Assembly: GCF_002775205.1 (NCBI RefSeq) | Contig: NC_036454.1 | Coordinates: forward strand, 1,747,382-1,811,381 | DNA from: Xiphophorus maculatus | Lineage: Eukaryota; Chordata; Actinopteri; Cyprinodontiformes; Poeciliidae | DNA length: 64,000 nucleotides | Reading direction: 5' to 3' | Shown: one piece after another, positions 31,226 through 52,766 of the stretch | Position numbering within the stretch: the first letter of the stretch is position 1 | Layout of the letters: every line of letters begins with the position of its first letter | Translations under genes and position numbers: made by a program | Notes under the pieces: generated by a model | What the model was told of the DNA's origin: nothing | The model's input: the letters and a program-made list of their open reading frames with translations, nothing else | Databases searched by the model: none

Positions 31226-32870
31226 GTTCATGTGAGCGGCTCAAAAACTGGATCAGAACTCAGAGTGGACCCAAACACCTGATCCGGTTCATCTCCCAGA
31301 CTCAACATGGCAACCTGCTGCAGGCTATCTGGGCCAATATGGCAACCCGCTCCAGGCAGCCTGGTCCAACATGGCAACCTGCTGTCTGGTCCAAACTGAA
31401 AACCTGTCAGTGTTTAAATCAACCAGATCTTTTCTTCCTATCAGAACCAGAACCACCCAAGATTCAGAATCTGAGTTACTTAAAAATCCAGATTCTTCTG
31501 TTTGGGTCGAGCTGAACCAGAACCTTTTGGTTCCAGACAGGACTGGCCTTCTGTTTCCAGTTAGCATAAAGTTAAGATGTTCTGATCCAGATTAAACACA
31601 GCGGTTCTGTTCTGTTCAGCAGAACGGCTTCGCTCCAACATCGTCCCGGTTCTGGTTTTGTTGACCTGTGAATCTGCCGATCGGACCCAGAAAGGAAACC
31701 AGAACCAGAACCTCGGGTCCAGGCTGAAACTGTGGAGGAAATGGTTCTAAAACCACCGACCAGAACTCAGCTGGGGGTCAAAGGTCAAATAAACTGTGAG
31801 AACGTTCATCCCGGTTTCAGATGAACGAATCAAGGTTCTGGTGGTACCAGAGATACTTTCCTGTCATTCAGAGGTCAAAGGTCACCTGTAAATATAGAAA
31901 TGACTCGCATCGTCCTGTTGATATTTTTCTGATTAAATCTCAATAAAAGTTAATTTGTTATAAATCTGAATATCTGACTTTTTCTCTGATAAACATGTAA
32001 GTGCTGCCCCCTGGTGGAGGAGCGGAGTAACTGCTGCTGACCTTTGAACTCCTGGTCCTGTCAGAAACTCATCAGTAAAATTTGAGAGCTGAATATAAAC
32101 TTCATTTTTCCATAACAGTAAATAATTAAAGGTCGTTTTGATCTCACAACCAGATTCTGATTTGATCAAATATTTCTGGATCCATTTGAACTTTGACCTA
32201 ATGATTAAACTCGGTGGCTGTAGAAAGTATTCAACCTCTGCCATGTTTTACTCTTGTTTTTGTGAGTCAGGAGCAAAAATTTTAGATTTTTAAAAAAAAT
32301 TTATGTCAAAGTGAAAAATTATTTTTGGTTTTTACAAAAAGTTTCCCCCTTCCAGTCAGTGTTTAGTGTTTTAACCCGGATGTTTACCTTAAGCCGCTCC
32401 TCTTAGCAGCTAGCCGTCCCGTTAGCATTTCCAGCCAGCTTCTTCATCCCTCCTCTTCCTCAGTTTGTCCTCTTCATCCTCTCATTCTTGCATTTCAAGG
32501 CTCTCAGGTTCAAACTGAAAGTTACAATAAAATTACTGTTCCGGCTGGACGGAGCTAGCTTAGCAACACCTAGCCCTCGCCACTTACCCAGGATGCAGTG
32601 CGGCAGAAACAGGACGACACCCACATGAATAATTTATATACAAAGGGCTACAATATTTTACATGAAGTACCGATGGATCCCTGTGAGGAAACAAACTCCG
32701 ATCGGTTCATCTTAAAGCATCAAATCAGAAGCCAAGATTCACTCAGACACCAACTGACGTCACTGCGTCATTCAGGGAACTTTCCAGGTGCAGTTCCAGG
32801 AAACCTCCAGCAGGTGGCTGCAGCAGAATCCGTTTAACATTAAAACCCAGAGACTGGTGTAATTATCAAG
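31226..32870. other. Intergenic stretch between Dickkopf-like gene and PPIA
   Basis: No gene recognised. Rich in GGTTCTG/CAGAACC words up to about 31860, then A/T-rich. The two neighbouring genes converge on it. Confidence 0.6.
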
Positions 32871-32876
32871 GCATCT

Positions 32877-32882
32877 TTTATT
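32877..32882 (-). terminator. ppia: Likely PPIA polyadenylation signal
   Basis: AATAAA on the minus strand about 245 bases after the PPIA stop. Confidence 0.6.
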
Positions 32883-33126
32883 TCCTCATTTCATTTGATT
32901 TAACAAAAAAACCGTCAGGACTTTGTGGAAAAACGTTAATGCAAAAGAAACTTCAGAAAGGCAAAGTCACAGATGCAGCAACATTATCAGTCGACTGAAC
33001 ACAAACAGGACGAAATCTGCTGAATCTCCATCGATAGGAATGTTGATTTATGGAGGGGGAGGAGCCTAAAGGGGGCCAGACTACAGGGTCAGCAGGGGGT
33101 CGTGTTGGGGTTGGTTGCCATGGTGC

Positions 33127-35917
33127 TCAGAGCTGGCCGCAGTCGGCGATGACCGTCTTGCATTTTGGTTTCCCTGAAGAGGTTCCAAAGGACTCCATCT
33201 TCTTGACGATGTCCATTCCCTCCACCACGCTGCCGAACACCACGTGCTTCCCGTCCAGCCTGCAGACAAAGAGCAGGGATTAGCAGAGGCTCACCACGAG
33301 GCGGGCGGCGATAGGCCGGCGCCGTACCATGTGGTCTTCACGGTGCAGATGAAGAACTGCGAGCCGTTGGTGTTGGGCCCAGCGTTGGCCATGGACAGGA
33401 TGCCCGGCCCGGTGTGAGTCAGGCTGAAATTCTCATCGGCGAACTTGTTGCCATAGATGGACTTCCCGCCGGTTCCGTTGTGGTTGGTGAAGTCGCCGCC
33501 CTGCAGGCCAGACAGAGGTGAGCGGCGCGATCGGACCGACCCGCAGGTCGACCGGGAGCGGCGGCCTCACCTGGCACATGAAGTCCGGGATGATGCGGTG
33601 GAAGGACGACCCCTTGTAGCCGAAGCCCTTCTCTCCGGTGCACAGCACCCGGAAGTTCTCTGCCGTCTTGGGAACCACGTCGGCGCGGAGCTGCGGAGAG
33701 TTAGCAACATGGCTGAGCAACGGCCCAATAAACCCAACAAACTGATCAATTATTAACGTTTCATCTGATTCAGTGACAACTTCTACATCCTGTAGAGCCT
33801 TTCAGAGTGACGGCCACCAGGGGGCGCCTCGAGGACAAAACATACATTAATTTTATAGCATAGATGCTAATTGGTTTCTCAATCATAAACATAAGCTTAA
33901 ACACTTTATTGGAACATTATTTTCCATGTTTATCTTTGGTAGCTAGCTGTTTTGCTCTTTAAGCTAGCTTAGCGAGAGCTAAACAGGTTTACGGTCGGAC
34001 CATCTGGAAACTAAAACCAGAAGCCATGAGACAGCGTTTTGCTAAACTAATAAAATTACTTCTTAGTTGATGTTTTTCTGCTGTTCTTTTTGGAGCCTCC
34101 AGGTCTAAAGGTCAGAGTCACGGCGGGCCGGATTTGGCCCGCGGGCCTCCAGTTTGACATGGAGGAACCATCTAACCCTGAAGGATCAAGTCTAACAGAA
34201 CCAGAACCTCTGCGGCATGACCAGAACCAGAACCCAGTTCTCTGATCAGAACCCAGATGTTTCATTAAAACCCATAGAGGTTCTGGATGAAGTCGGCTTC
34301 TGATTGGGCGATTCACCTGGAGCGTCTTTTACCTTCTTTAGGTTAAAAACCGAAACGCTTCAAACTGGGACGGGATTATTTCACACCAAACACAGAATAT
34401 TAAAAAAAACAACAAAAAACAGTTTGTGCTTTAATGCATCTGAAGCTGCTCTACTTTGATCCAAATGTAAAGAAATAAACATGATAATGAGGCTTTTTAT
34501 TAACGTTTCACTAACAGGTTTTCTGCAGTCAGTGCAGAATAATCCCGTCCAGATTTGAAGAGTCTAACTGTTGTAGGTCTGGATTCTTTCTAATCTGGTT
34601 CAGAGGAATAAAAAACAGATAAATTTCCCTTTAAGTGTCTAATAAACTTGATCTGAAATATTCTGCAAACCCAGTAGAATAATCCAGACCAGGTTTGATG
34701 AGTTCAGATGTTATAACTTTATATTTTATGTACATTTAGATTTTTTATGTTTTAATCTGCAACTGTTAGTCTGCTTAGCAAAATGACACTTAATCAATTT
34801 ATTCCAACATAAACAGCAAGTTCTCTTCCTTGCATCTCATTTTGTCTAGTTTAATTTATGAATGTTTTTCAACTTTACATTACATTTCTGTAATGTAAAC
34901 TTTACATTTTTTCTGTAAAGAATTTTTAATTGTCTTGCAAACTAACTGCAACTGGACTTTCTAATCTGGTCCAAAGGCAGAAAAAGATAAAATTACACTT
35001 TATTGAAGTGTCACTAATAAACTGTTAAATATTCTGCAACCAGAGCAGAATAATCCTGAGCAGATTAGAAGTGTCTTAGTTTTTAACTTGCAGCAGATTA
35101 GGTTCCCATCACCCAATCAGAGGCCAACTTCAGCTGCTGCAGCGCCTCATGGCTGCAGCAGCTGCGGCCCGGGAGGTAACCGGAGCCCTCAGCAGGATCC
35201 AAGGGTCAACTCCGGGACCGCCCAGAGCCTGGCTCAACAGCAGCACAACTCATGAGTCAGACCGGCTCCCCGGGAACGTTCCTGAACCGCTCCGTATCCC
35301 CGAACCGAACCGGGGGGCTTAACTGGGTCTTCCTAGTTACATCCGCATTTCGCAGCGTTCAGACGGCGCTCCTCCCCCTCCCCCTCCCGCACCGCGCCAG
35401 TTCAGTGGAACTTTCCAGAACCGGACCGGGCCCGCAGCGACCGCGCCTGCCGACCCGCACGCCCTGCGCGTCGCGCCGCCGAAGTCCCGCCCAGATTACA
35501 CGCGGGAAAAACCACCGCAGCGGGCCTCGCGCTCCGCAGCTCCAGTCGCGGGAAGTAGGCCGCGCGAGCGACCCTGCAACAAAGACTCGCGCGCCTCGTG
35601 AGGCTGCGCGTGACCCGTTATAACTGCGGGTCTAATAGGGCCCTTGCCGGAACAGAGCGCCAGCAGCCACGGCGGTAGCCGCTACGGGCTCCGGTTTCGG
35701 TTCGGGTCAGCCGCTGCGGAAAGTTCCGGCAAAAGCTGCCGGACAGAGGCGGCTGGAGGGCGGCGTGAAGCCGAGCGCACCCCCGATGTACACCAGTTTC
35801 ACCCACGCACATCAGCCAGCTGCAACCGCCGGCTGTGAGCCGCCTTACCTCCATGACGATGCGGCCCAGAGGTTTGCCGTCAGCGGTGATGTCGAAGAAG
35901 ACTTTGGGCTTGGCCAT
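33127..35917 (-). CDS. ppia: Peptidyl-prolyl cis-trans isomerase A (cyclophilin A), complete
   Basis: Cytosolic cyclophilin that catalyses proline cis-trans isomerisation and is the cyclosporin A receptor. Four exons on the minus strand (35849..35917, 33571..33690, 33328..33500, 33127..33259) join in phase to 164 residues, the normal length. The catalytic Arg is in [17 protein letters not shown] and the cyclosporin-contact Trp in TTWLDGKH are present; the end is IADCGQL. Mammalian PPIA has a separate 31-nt exon after the first; here that segment ([10 protein letters not shown]) is fused to the next exon. The start context, [10 protein letters not shown], is typical of fish cyclophilin A. A GC-rich region with a TATA box lies upstream. 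Confidence 0.97.
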
Positions 35918-36420
35918 GATGTCTGCAGGCGGGCGTCAAATGGCTGGATCGAGGAGTTTTCCGGCGAGAGGACGAGGGAGGCCACAGGAAACCGAAAAAG
36001 ATGGCCGAGCTCCGAGCAAATTTATATAAGACCCTAGTGGGCGGGGCTTAGTTCCAGACAGCCAATCAGTTATGAGGACGCAGATTGTGGCACGTTTTTG
36101 AGCTAATCAGCATCCGCAGCAGCAAACGCAAGCATTTTAGTAGCGACGCACATTTTTGAGTGTGTTGCATTGTTTTGACGGCGTACACCGGCTCGGAGAC
36201 GCAATGAATGTTTTCAAACATGCCCGTTAAACCCCGCCCCGCTTAGACATCCCGGTGACAGAGTTAAACTCACAGCAGAGCGGGCAATGCGCGCCAAGCA
36301 TCACGGACGTGAGCTGTTCACGCAGCGCCCCGCAGTGAAGGCGCGCGCCTGGTGCCAGGGTTAAAATGTGCTGGCTGCGCGGTCACGCGCTCAGGGTGCG
36401 GTCGGTCGGCCCGGTTCAGT
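35150..36420. promoter_or_regulatory. ppia: CpG-rich PPIA promoter region with TATA box
   Basis: High density of CG and GCGC words around PPIA exon 1, in contrast to the A/T-rich flanks. On the minus strand TATATAA at about 36021-36027 lies 105 bases before the ATG at 35917, so transcription probably starts near 35995. Such a mix of CpG island and TATA suits a strongly expressed housekeeping gene. Confidence 0.7.
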
Positions 36421-37787
36421 CAGAACAAAGTTAGTGAGCGTGTCCCGGTATAACCGGAAAATCACAGAGAACACCGACAGCCAATCAGACAACATCGGGA
36501 AAGAGAAACACAGACCCAGAGCATTCTGGGTGAGATAAATTCACCCAGAACCGGGTCGAACCCCCCAGAACCAGGATAGAACCACTCAGAACTAGATTAG
36601 AATAGTTTTCGTAAGTTACTCTGTCAAAAAGCCACATTTTATTAATCGTTATTTAATTTATTAAAGCAATAAGAGGGTATAACATCCAAGGGGGCGAATA
36701 CTTTTCCTAGACTGTGATTCAATTTAATGTTTTTGGTAATTTGAGCTGAACTGTTTTTCACTCACAGAAACTAAATATTCCCAGTCGCAGGGATTCATTT
36801 GAACATTTGAAGAAGTTAAGGCTTTATTTAGAAATGCTGTAAGTCAGCAGCGCGATACACACATACTTTTGGCACCAATGGAACCCCGTAGCTCTGCAGG
36901 TTCCTCTGGTAAGGCAGCTGAAGTTCATGTCACCGTTTCATTGAGGTTTTCTGCTGCATTGACTCGAACCTCAGGATGATCTGAGCATGCTCAGAGAGAA
37001 CTGCAGTATCTCTACTTCGCCACCAGAGGGCGCCACTGAACCAGCAGCGGCTTTAGCAGACAGATGAGGTTCTGTTTGACCCGAAGATCTTCAGGAATGA
37101 ACCAAATCCAGATGATTTGGTGGAAGGAAGAACTTCGTAACTTGGAAAGAGGAAAAGCCATTTTCTCTGATTGGAAACGATTCTCCTCCCAGTCCTCCCA
37201 GTGATCAAACCTGCTCAGGTTCTGACGTCCTGCAGCGAGGTCCAGAACGGCTCAGTTAAAGGATTCAAATCAGGGTTTTTAATCCATAATTCTAACATAA
37301 TCCTGACTGGAACTAAAACATGATCCAACTGCAGTAACTAACAACATGATATGCATTATATAATATTTCCTTTCAAATTAAAATAATTAATCCCAGAGGA
37401 ACAAAACCTCTTGATGGCAGAAGGCTCTCCTGCAGCAGTCTGTGTTACAGCACACCTGAAAACGCCTCTGACTGGAGTCATTTTAGAAAAGACGATCTGA
37501 ACTCTTTTCTTATGAAAACCGGTCCAGACCTGGATCAGTCCGGACCTGGACCTGAACCAGACCGGATCCAGACCAGACCCAGACCTGGACCCGAACCAGA
37601 CCTGGACCCAAACCAGACCCTGGAGCAGACCGGACCCGGACCAGGACCAGTCACCTTGTTCCTGCCGGTCCTGCTGGTTGTTCTGTGTTGCCATGGTTAC
37701 ACCCGATACACCCAAAGGGAACCCCAGAGCTTTGGTGACCTTTGACCTGCAGACAGAAACACTCGGCAGACTCGAGTCTTTCCAGCG
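36421..37787. other. Intergenic stretch between PPIA and ZMIZ2
   Basis: No gene recognised. Contains an ACCAGACCTGGACC-type degenerate repeat at 37520-37650 and otherwise unique-looking sequence. Confidence 0.6.
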
Positions 37788-37793
37788 TTTATT
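37788..37793 (-). terminator. zmiz2: Likely ZMIZ2 polyadenylation signal
   Basis: AATAAA on the minus strand (AATTTAATAAACG context), about 490 bases after the ZMIZ2 stop. Confidence 0.6.
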
Positions 37794-38278
37794 AAATTAC
37801 AGGTTATGAACTCGTCTCAAGACTCTTTATGTTAATGTTACTGGATCACAGCTGTTGCCCCGGCAACACACAGAAGTCACAACAGCGGGCCAGCCAATCA
37901 GCTCAGAGGGCGGGGCTTGGTCTGGAAGAGTCTCTGATTGGTTGAGAGCAGCCACTGGTTCCTCTGGCCCAGCAGGCGCTGGTTCTGAGCGGGTCCACGG
38001 TACCAGAACCAGTTAACAGTTAAACCAAAACTGGACCTCAGCTCTGTTTTGGTTCTGTAGCTCATTGGGTCAGAACGAGAACCAGCCTCAGATCCAGAAC
38101 CAGTCCACGGCTGCAGCCGGGCTGACGGGTCAGAACCACAATCAGGAGACAAAACCAGTAAAATGAGAACGACTTCAGTTACACACAGAACCAGGTCCAA
38201 ACGGTTTAAAGTTCTGCAGTCTGTGCGGTTCTGTCTGGGAGGGAGCAGTTCCTCCAGTCCGGTTCGGTTCTGGACTCC

Positions 38279-46886
<8,608 letters not shown>

Positions 46887-49640
46887 GGCAGACGGAACCG
46901 GCGGCCCAATCCGGCAAACAGAACCCTGGCGCACAGAGACAGGCCGTGTTAAACTACGTTTCCCATCAGCCACCTGGGGCCCGCTCAGCACCAACCAGAA
47001 CCAGTTTCTGCTACGATAAAAACATTTTGAAACTGTCAGATTACAGGAAACTGGAATCTGTTCAACCTGCTGATATTTACATGTGGAGTCCCTCAGGGCT
47101 CAGAGCTCAGGGCAAAACATTTCACTGTAAATTTAAGTTAAAATGTTACAAATCATCCTGATGGCAGATATATTTTATTAAGGGAATGATTCAATAAACA
47201 TTAAAGAACCTGTGGTTAATGAGATGTCTGAACTTACTGACTGGATTAAATTAAATAATTTATAAACTGGAAAAAAATGTAATTCATGATTTTTAGTAAC
47301 AGAAAAGCAGATTATTCTATTATAACAACCATTAATGATAATCTAGTAGAGTGAATAAATTAAGTTACATCGTTATGAATTATTTTATCTCATAAACTGA
47401 GAATGAAATATTTAAAACACAAACTGTGTAACATTATTAGCCTAATAAATTTACTTTATAAAGGTTTGGAGAAACATTTCACACTAAACTGCTGTTAGGA
47501 CTTTATATGAGGTGAATGTTAGAGAACAAACCCACAAATCTAATTTATTACATCTAAGTGTTAATTATGTCTAAAGCGGGAAAGAGATTTACTGTCAGTT
47601 TACTAAACTTCTTTCTTAAATGACAGAAACCAAACAGGAAGTAGGGCTGACCAATAAATCAATAACAATACATATATCAATAGACATACGATCAATATCA
47701 ATTAATATGTCTGATAGAATATTTCACAGAACTCTGATCCAGAACTGCACAGCATTCTGGGAGATGTAGGCAGAGGAAAAGCTTTAGCTGCTCAACCTCT
47801 CAGCAATAGCTAAGCTAGCAGGTAGCATCAACTCACTCTGGAGAACCCTAACCCTTTCAACACATCACCTTGTTCCTGGAAGGTCACCTGATCTCCAGGT
47901 GAGCCTGTTCACCTGTAGGCTGAGGACAGGAAGTAAACAATGGAGGCTCCGCCTTCAGGAAGTTCCTGATCCTTGAGTCTCCCTGTGAGTCAGCGCTCAG
48001 CTGGAAGCCGCCCTGCAGGATGTTTTCAGGTTGAGTCGGATCAGAACCAGTGGGAGGAGTGAGACCTCCTCTTTTGGAGGATCTTTGATGGTCTCTGTCT
48101 GCAGGTATCTGATTGGCTCTCCCGTCGGTCCAGTCCAATCCCCTTTATGTTCCTCAGGGAGGTTCTGACCAGAGCAGCGACCCGTTAAAACCGGTCCAAC
48201 AGCAGAACCGCCGCCGCCCGATCACACCTACAGCTGACTCACCCGAGTCACGTGAGCGGACCTGAACCCGACCTGCTTCCAGTTCTGCTGGGTGGAACCA
48301 CAGGAAGCAGGAAGCAGGAAACAGGAAGTAGCTCTGAGAAGCAGGAAATAAAAACAAGAGTCTTCCTGGTTCTGCTAAAACAAACCAACCCTGCGACCCG
48401 GTCCAGCTGTAATTAACACCCAGACTGACCAGAACCGCTCCGACAGATCAGAACCAGTTCTCCGGCTTCCCGAGGTTCTTCTCGTCACAACCAGAACCAG
48501 AATATTTCAGATGAAGGTTTGTTTATTTAGATGAATATTCGGGGAAAAGTGTGGCAGTAAAACCAGGAAGACACGGGCCTCAGCAGAACCTCCAGCAGAA
48601 CCTCCTGACCCGTGTTCGCTGAAGCCTCATCAGAACCTGCTCAGTAATGGAACAGAACCAGGCCTTCAGCAGGTCCAACAGAACCTCAGAACCAGATCGT
48701 GAGACCATCCACTCTGACCAGAACCTGTCAGGTTCCAACATATGAACGTTCCCATGGCAACGCTGGGAGAAGATGCACTGCAGGACTATCTAACCATAGC
48801 TAAGGGTCCGTAGCTGGTTTCCATGGCTACGGGTTAGTAGTCCTTAGCTGGTTTCCATGGCCAGCTAAGGTTGTTAACTAGTTTCCTGCTGGGTAACCTG
48901 GGCTGCCTCACCAGGAATCATTCAACGAGTTTCACTGTAAAGGTCAGAGGTTAATATTATTCTGTGAAACAGAAGGCAGACAGCAGATCGTGGGTGTATC
49001 TCGCGTGGGCTGTTTCACCACGTAATAACGGAGAATAAAAGCTGATTTCATTTCTGCTCTGCTCTCTGGACGGATTTTAAACCACCAACCCCACTGCCAC
49101 CGTGAACGCGACACATTAATGTTATTAGTAACAACCGTTTAATTAATTATGAAAACAGAAACGCGTCCGAAGCGGGCCGTGTCTCCTCCGTGAGCCGCCC
49201 CTCGGCCTCCGGCTCCCCCCAGGAACAATGACGGCCACCGGAGACATTTTGAGGGAAGCTAGGGCTAAGCTAGGGTTTTTCTGCTAGCATGCTAATGTTA
49301 GCATGCTAGCAGAAAAACAACAACAACCGGAAGTTCAGGACCGATAAATGCTACATGAAATTATGTGGTTCCAATATCCACAACTAATATCTGTTTATGC
49401 GTTCAACCTGACATGTTTTACATCAAATTATTGTATTTTTACAGTTAGCATGGTAGCCTAGCTAGCGGTGACAATGGAATGCTAACAGGTTAGCAGCAGC
49501 AGATTCTCCAGCATGAAACCTTCAGCTGATGGTCTCCCAGTTAGTTTCCATCGAGCAGACCATCCCGAATCCACCGGACACACACCTCACACACTCCGGT
49601 CACACACACACACGGGAGCCAGCAGAACTCCTGTCACACA
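46887..49640. other. ZMIZ2 5' intron
   Basis: Contains no recognisable coding sequence. The coding-start exon begins at an acceptor near 46926. CAGAACC words are frequent at 48360-48730, and a GTTTCCATGG unit repeats near 48815-48860. Confidence 0.55.
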
Positions 49641-49644
49641 GCGG

Positions 49645-49900
49645 ACATACCTCCTTTAATTCCCCGGTGTCCGAGCCCTGCTCCGGGGCTCCGCGGTCTC
49701 AGCTCCGCGGGGCCTCCGAGGCATCAAGAACCGAGAGCCCGATGAGCCTTCACGGTCCCGCCGACTGAAGACGCGGTGCGTCCTGAAAGATCCAGAAATA
49801 GATCCAGTAAATAGATCCAGTAAAGATCCGGGATTGAGAGATTCAGCTGCTTCAAACTGCTTCTATCTGGTTTCTGCGGCTGATAATCCGGCCTCAGAAA
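49645..49900 (-). promoter_or_regulatory. zmiz2: Likely ZMIZ2 first non-coding exon and promoter
   Basis: On the minus strand a donor AAAGGAG|gtatgtcc lies near 49650, preceded by GC- and CG-rich sequence (49670-49770). Together with the acceptor at about 46926, this predicts a 5' UTR exon about 2.8 kb upstream of the ATG. Confidence 0.5.
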
Positions 49901-51130
49901 GAACCGCAATCCGCTGGAGCTCTGGCAGAGTTCACATTGAAATCCAGAGAAACAAACCGGAACAACGAGGGTTAACCACAGAGCGGAGGTTAGCAGCGGC
50001 TAGAGTTTCCTCCTCCTTCTTCTTTTTTATGGCGGTTGGCAACTTACTGATGTGCAATACCGCCATCTACTGGAATGGAGTGTGGATCGGGACGCCAGTG
50101 TTTCCTTCTCCGCTTCACTGCTCACGGTGTGGGGGTTCGCTCCCTAGCAGTCCGCTGGAGGACGATCCGGTGAGAAGCCACAGGGGCGGAGTTCCTCCGG
50201 TTTAACATGAGGACGATGAATTAGAGCTGTAACCAGCCTCCTCTAACCTCCTGCTAACCGGATGTTATTCAGCAGGTTCAGTCAGTTTACAACATGATTC
50301 ATCTTGAAACAGGGAATCAGAGCGGAGTCCAAACCCCGCCCACCATGCGCACCGCCTGCCGCGCCAGTATGTAAATGGAGCAGAGTCACTAAATCAGGTT
50401 TAAATGACATTTGTTTTCTGGGAAGCAATATGTTATAGTTCCGTCAAGCCGAAGGGCAATAAACAACCAGAAAAAGTTAATTACTAACAACATTTATTGT
50501 TACACACATAAAAAGGATTCCCGTTAACTTTATCTGTCGTTTGTCAACCCGATAAAGTTCGACCCGAATTTAACCACTTCAGGCGGACAAACCCGTATAA
50601 ACCACAACAATGTTCACTGCAACATTAAGATGCATCCGATACACTGCAAACATGATCACATGCAATTCAAACTGAGATCACACCAACAGGATGGGTCTCA
50701 ATTATTTAAGATCAACAGCGACACAGGATATAGATATTCAGGGAAGTGACCCAGAAACAAACAAATAAATGAAAAGTTGTCAGCCTGACCTCCCAAGTAG
50801 TAGAAGAAATAAACAAACTGGGCGGACTAACAAAAAGAAAACCAAACTCTAAAAGGACAGCAGGAAACAGTGCTAACACTGTAAAACAAAAACACAAAAA
50901 TTACTAAATGCTTATTAAATCATTTTAATCAAGTCAATCTAAAACACATTAAAACTGCATAAACCATCACTCTGAGATCAAACTTAGTGTAGCAGATCTG
51001 GTGCAAACCTACCAAATAAAAACAATATAAAAACATACAATTCATTCTGATTAAGACACTAATGTTTAAACCAAGCAGGTAACATTAATAATGCAGCCGT
51101 GTATAAAAACACATCAGCACAACTGACTCA
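49901..51130. other. Intergenic stretch right of ZMIZ2
   Basis: No gene recognised; unique-looking and then A/T-rich sequence. Confidence 0.55.
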
Positions 51131-51414
51131 ACCCTCCATGGGTCAGTTTGACCCGGGGACTGTTTTATCATGCTATGGTGTCAGAAACCAAAAATTCCTC
51201 CAAAACATTTTTGTATCTGATAATTAACTCCAATACTAACAATTTCAATCAATATTTGTGCAATTATGTTTTTTTATTTCTCAGAAATTAAGGATCAATA
51301 ACGACAACCTGCTCATTTATTCATTTGGACATAAAAATCTAATTTACATTTTTAATGTCCACTGAAAAAAACCTAGACACAAAAAACTATAATTTCCTTG
51401 AAATTGATCTTTGG

Positions 51415-51497
<83 letters not shown>

Positions 51498-52058
51498 CAC
51501 TTTTTTTTTCAATGTGTATCTTTATAATTGAACTTGAGACACACACACTGTTCAGGGTCAAATTGACCCGCTGATTAAAATCAAGATAAATGAATCATGC
51601 AGAGATTATTTATGTTTTTCTCCATTTCTGCTGAGTGTCACTCAGTGTGGGTGGAGTTTATCCACAGGAACAGAAAAGATTCCCGTCAAACGTTGTGTGA
51701 ACACTTTCTGCTTTCTCGCAGTTTTCTAGTGAAGTAAAGAGAATATAGTGAGAAAGTGTGTTTGTGTGTGTGTGTGTGGTGAAATATTGTTCAAAGCTAT
51801 AGAATTGGAAATGTTTTAATCTTTTTTTGCACTTCAACTTAATTACCGGGTCAAATTGACCCGAACAGTATCTATGTAAAAGGTAGAGCTACTGGTTGGT
51901 ACAAATGTGTAAAATGAGTAAATGTTCAATTTATATGTAGAGTGCACCTATTAAGACAAATAGAAAAAGTTTCATGCAAAAAAAAATTCTTCCAACTATT
52001 TAAAAAAAAAAAAAAAAATTTAAAACGGGTCAATTTGACCCGGAACATAACAGGAGGG
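51131..52058. mobile_element. piggyBac-like non-autonomous element with GGGTCA..TGACCC palindromes
   Basis: The right end reads, on the minus strand, TTAACCCTCCTGTTATG, and the left reads tcaACCCTCCATGGGTCAG. A TTAA lies at 52059-52062; the left flank is TCAA, one change from TTAA. The palindrome GGGTCAAATTGACCC or near copies occurs at about 51140, 51559, 51848 and 52027. TTAA targets and CCCT ends fit piggyBac. No transposase is present; the interior has a (TA)n tract at 51424-51494. Confidence 0.65.
51424..51494. repeat. (TA)n microsatellite
   Basis: About 35 TA units inside the piggyBac-like element. Confidence 0.97.
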
Positions 52059-52372
52059 TTAAGATTCATTTTCAAACTTTTCCTCCAAACAGCGTGGGCC
52101 CAACACACACCTGGCCTCACACAGGAAATGAACACCTGGCCTCCAGCTTCAGGCTTCCAGCTTATGGAGGCTCAGGCTGTGGAGACAGCGCCACCTGGTG
52201 GTGCCACCTGTTACAAACACACAAAGGAAAAGAATTTCTACTTATTAATTTAAACTTTGATTGAAAAAAGTTGTGCTTTTAGATATAAATCTAAGTTTTT
52301 CATTCCAATCAAGCTGGAGTCTGAAAACATTCCAACCTGTTTGTGTTTTCATGTGGAGTCTAAACGATGTCC

Positions 52373-52625
52373 ATGGGGCTGCACAGTGGTGCAGTAGGTA
52401 GCACTGCTACCTTGCAGCAAGAATGGGTTCGATTCCCGGCCCGGGGTCTTTCTGCACGGAGTCTGCATGTTGTCCCTGCATGGTGGGTTCTTCCTCCCAG
52501 TCCAGAAACATGACTGTCAGGTTGATTGTTTGTCCTGTCTGTCTCTGTGTTGCCTGGCGACAGGCTGACCTGTCCAGGTGACCCCGCAGCGCCTCCTGAC
52601 CCACCAGGGTGGAAAGAAAATGGAT
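52373..52625 (+). mobile_element. tRNA-derived SINE (second family)
   Basis: Polymerase III boxes: GCACAGTGGTGCAGTAGGTAGC near 52381 as A-box region and GGGTTCGATTCCCGG near 52425 as B-box. The body then reads GTCTTTCTGCACGGAGTCTG and CATGTTGTCCCTGCATGG, the common fish tRNA-SINE layout. The end near 52625 has GAAAATGGATGA. It is a different family from the copy at 21625. Confidence 0.85.
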
Positions 52626-52766
52626 GAACAATCAGCTTGTTCTTGTCAGTTAAACATTTCCTGCAATATGGAATATTAAATATTTAATATACACTGTTAG
52701 CCTTTGCTGTATTTATTACAGTTAAATACCACAAAATGCCCAGTAAAACTACCATAAATAGGGTGA

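Noticed and set aside
35252-35623. 123-residue Arg/Pro-rich plus-strand frame near PPIA
   Set aside because: GC-rich CpG-island sequence keeps frames open; no homology or splice evidence.
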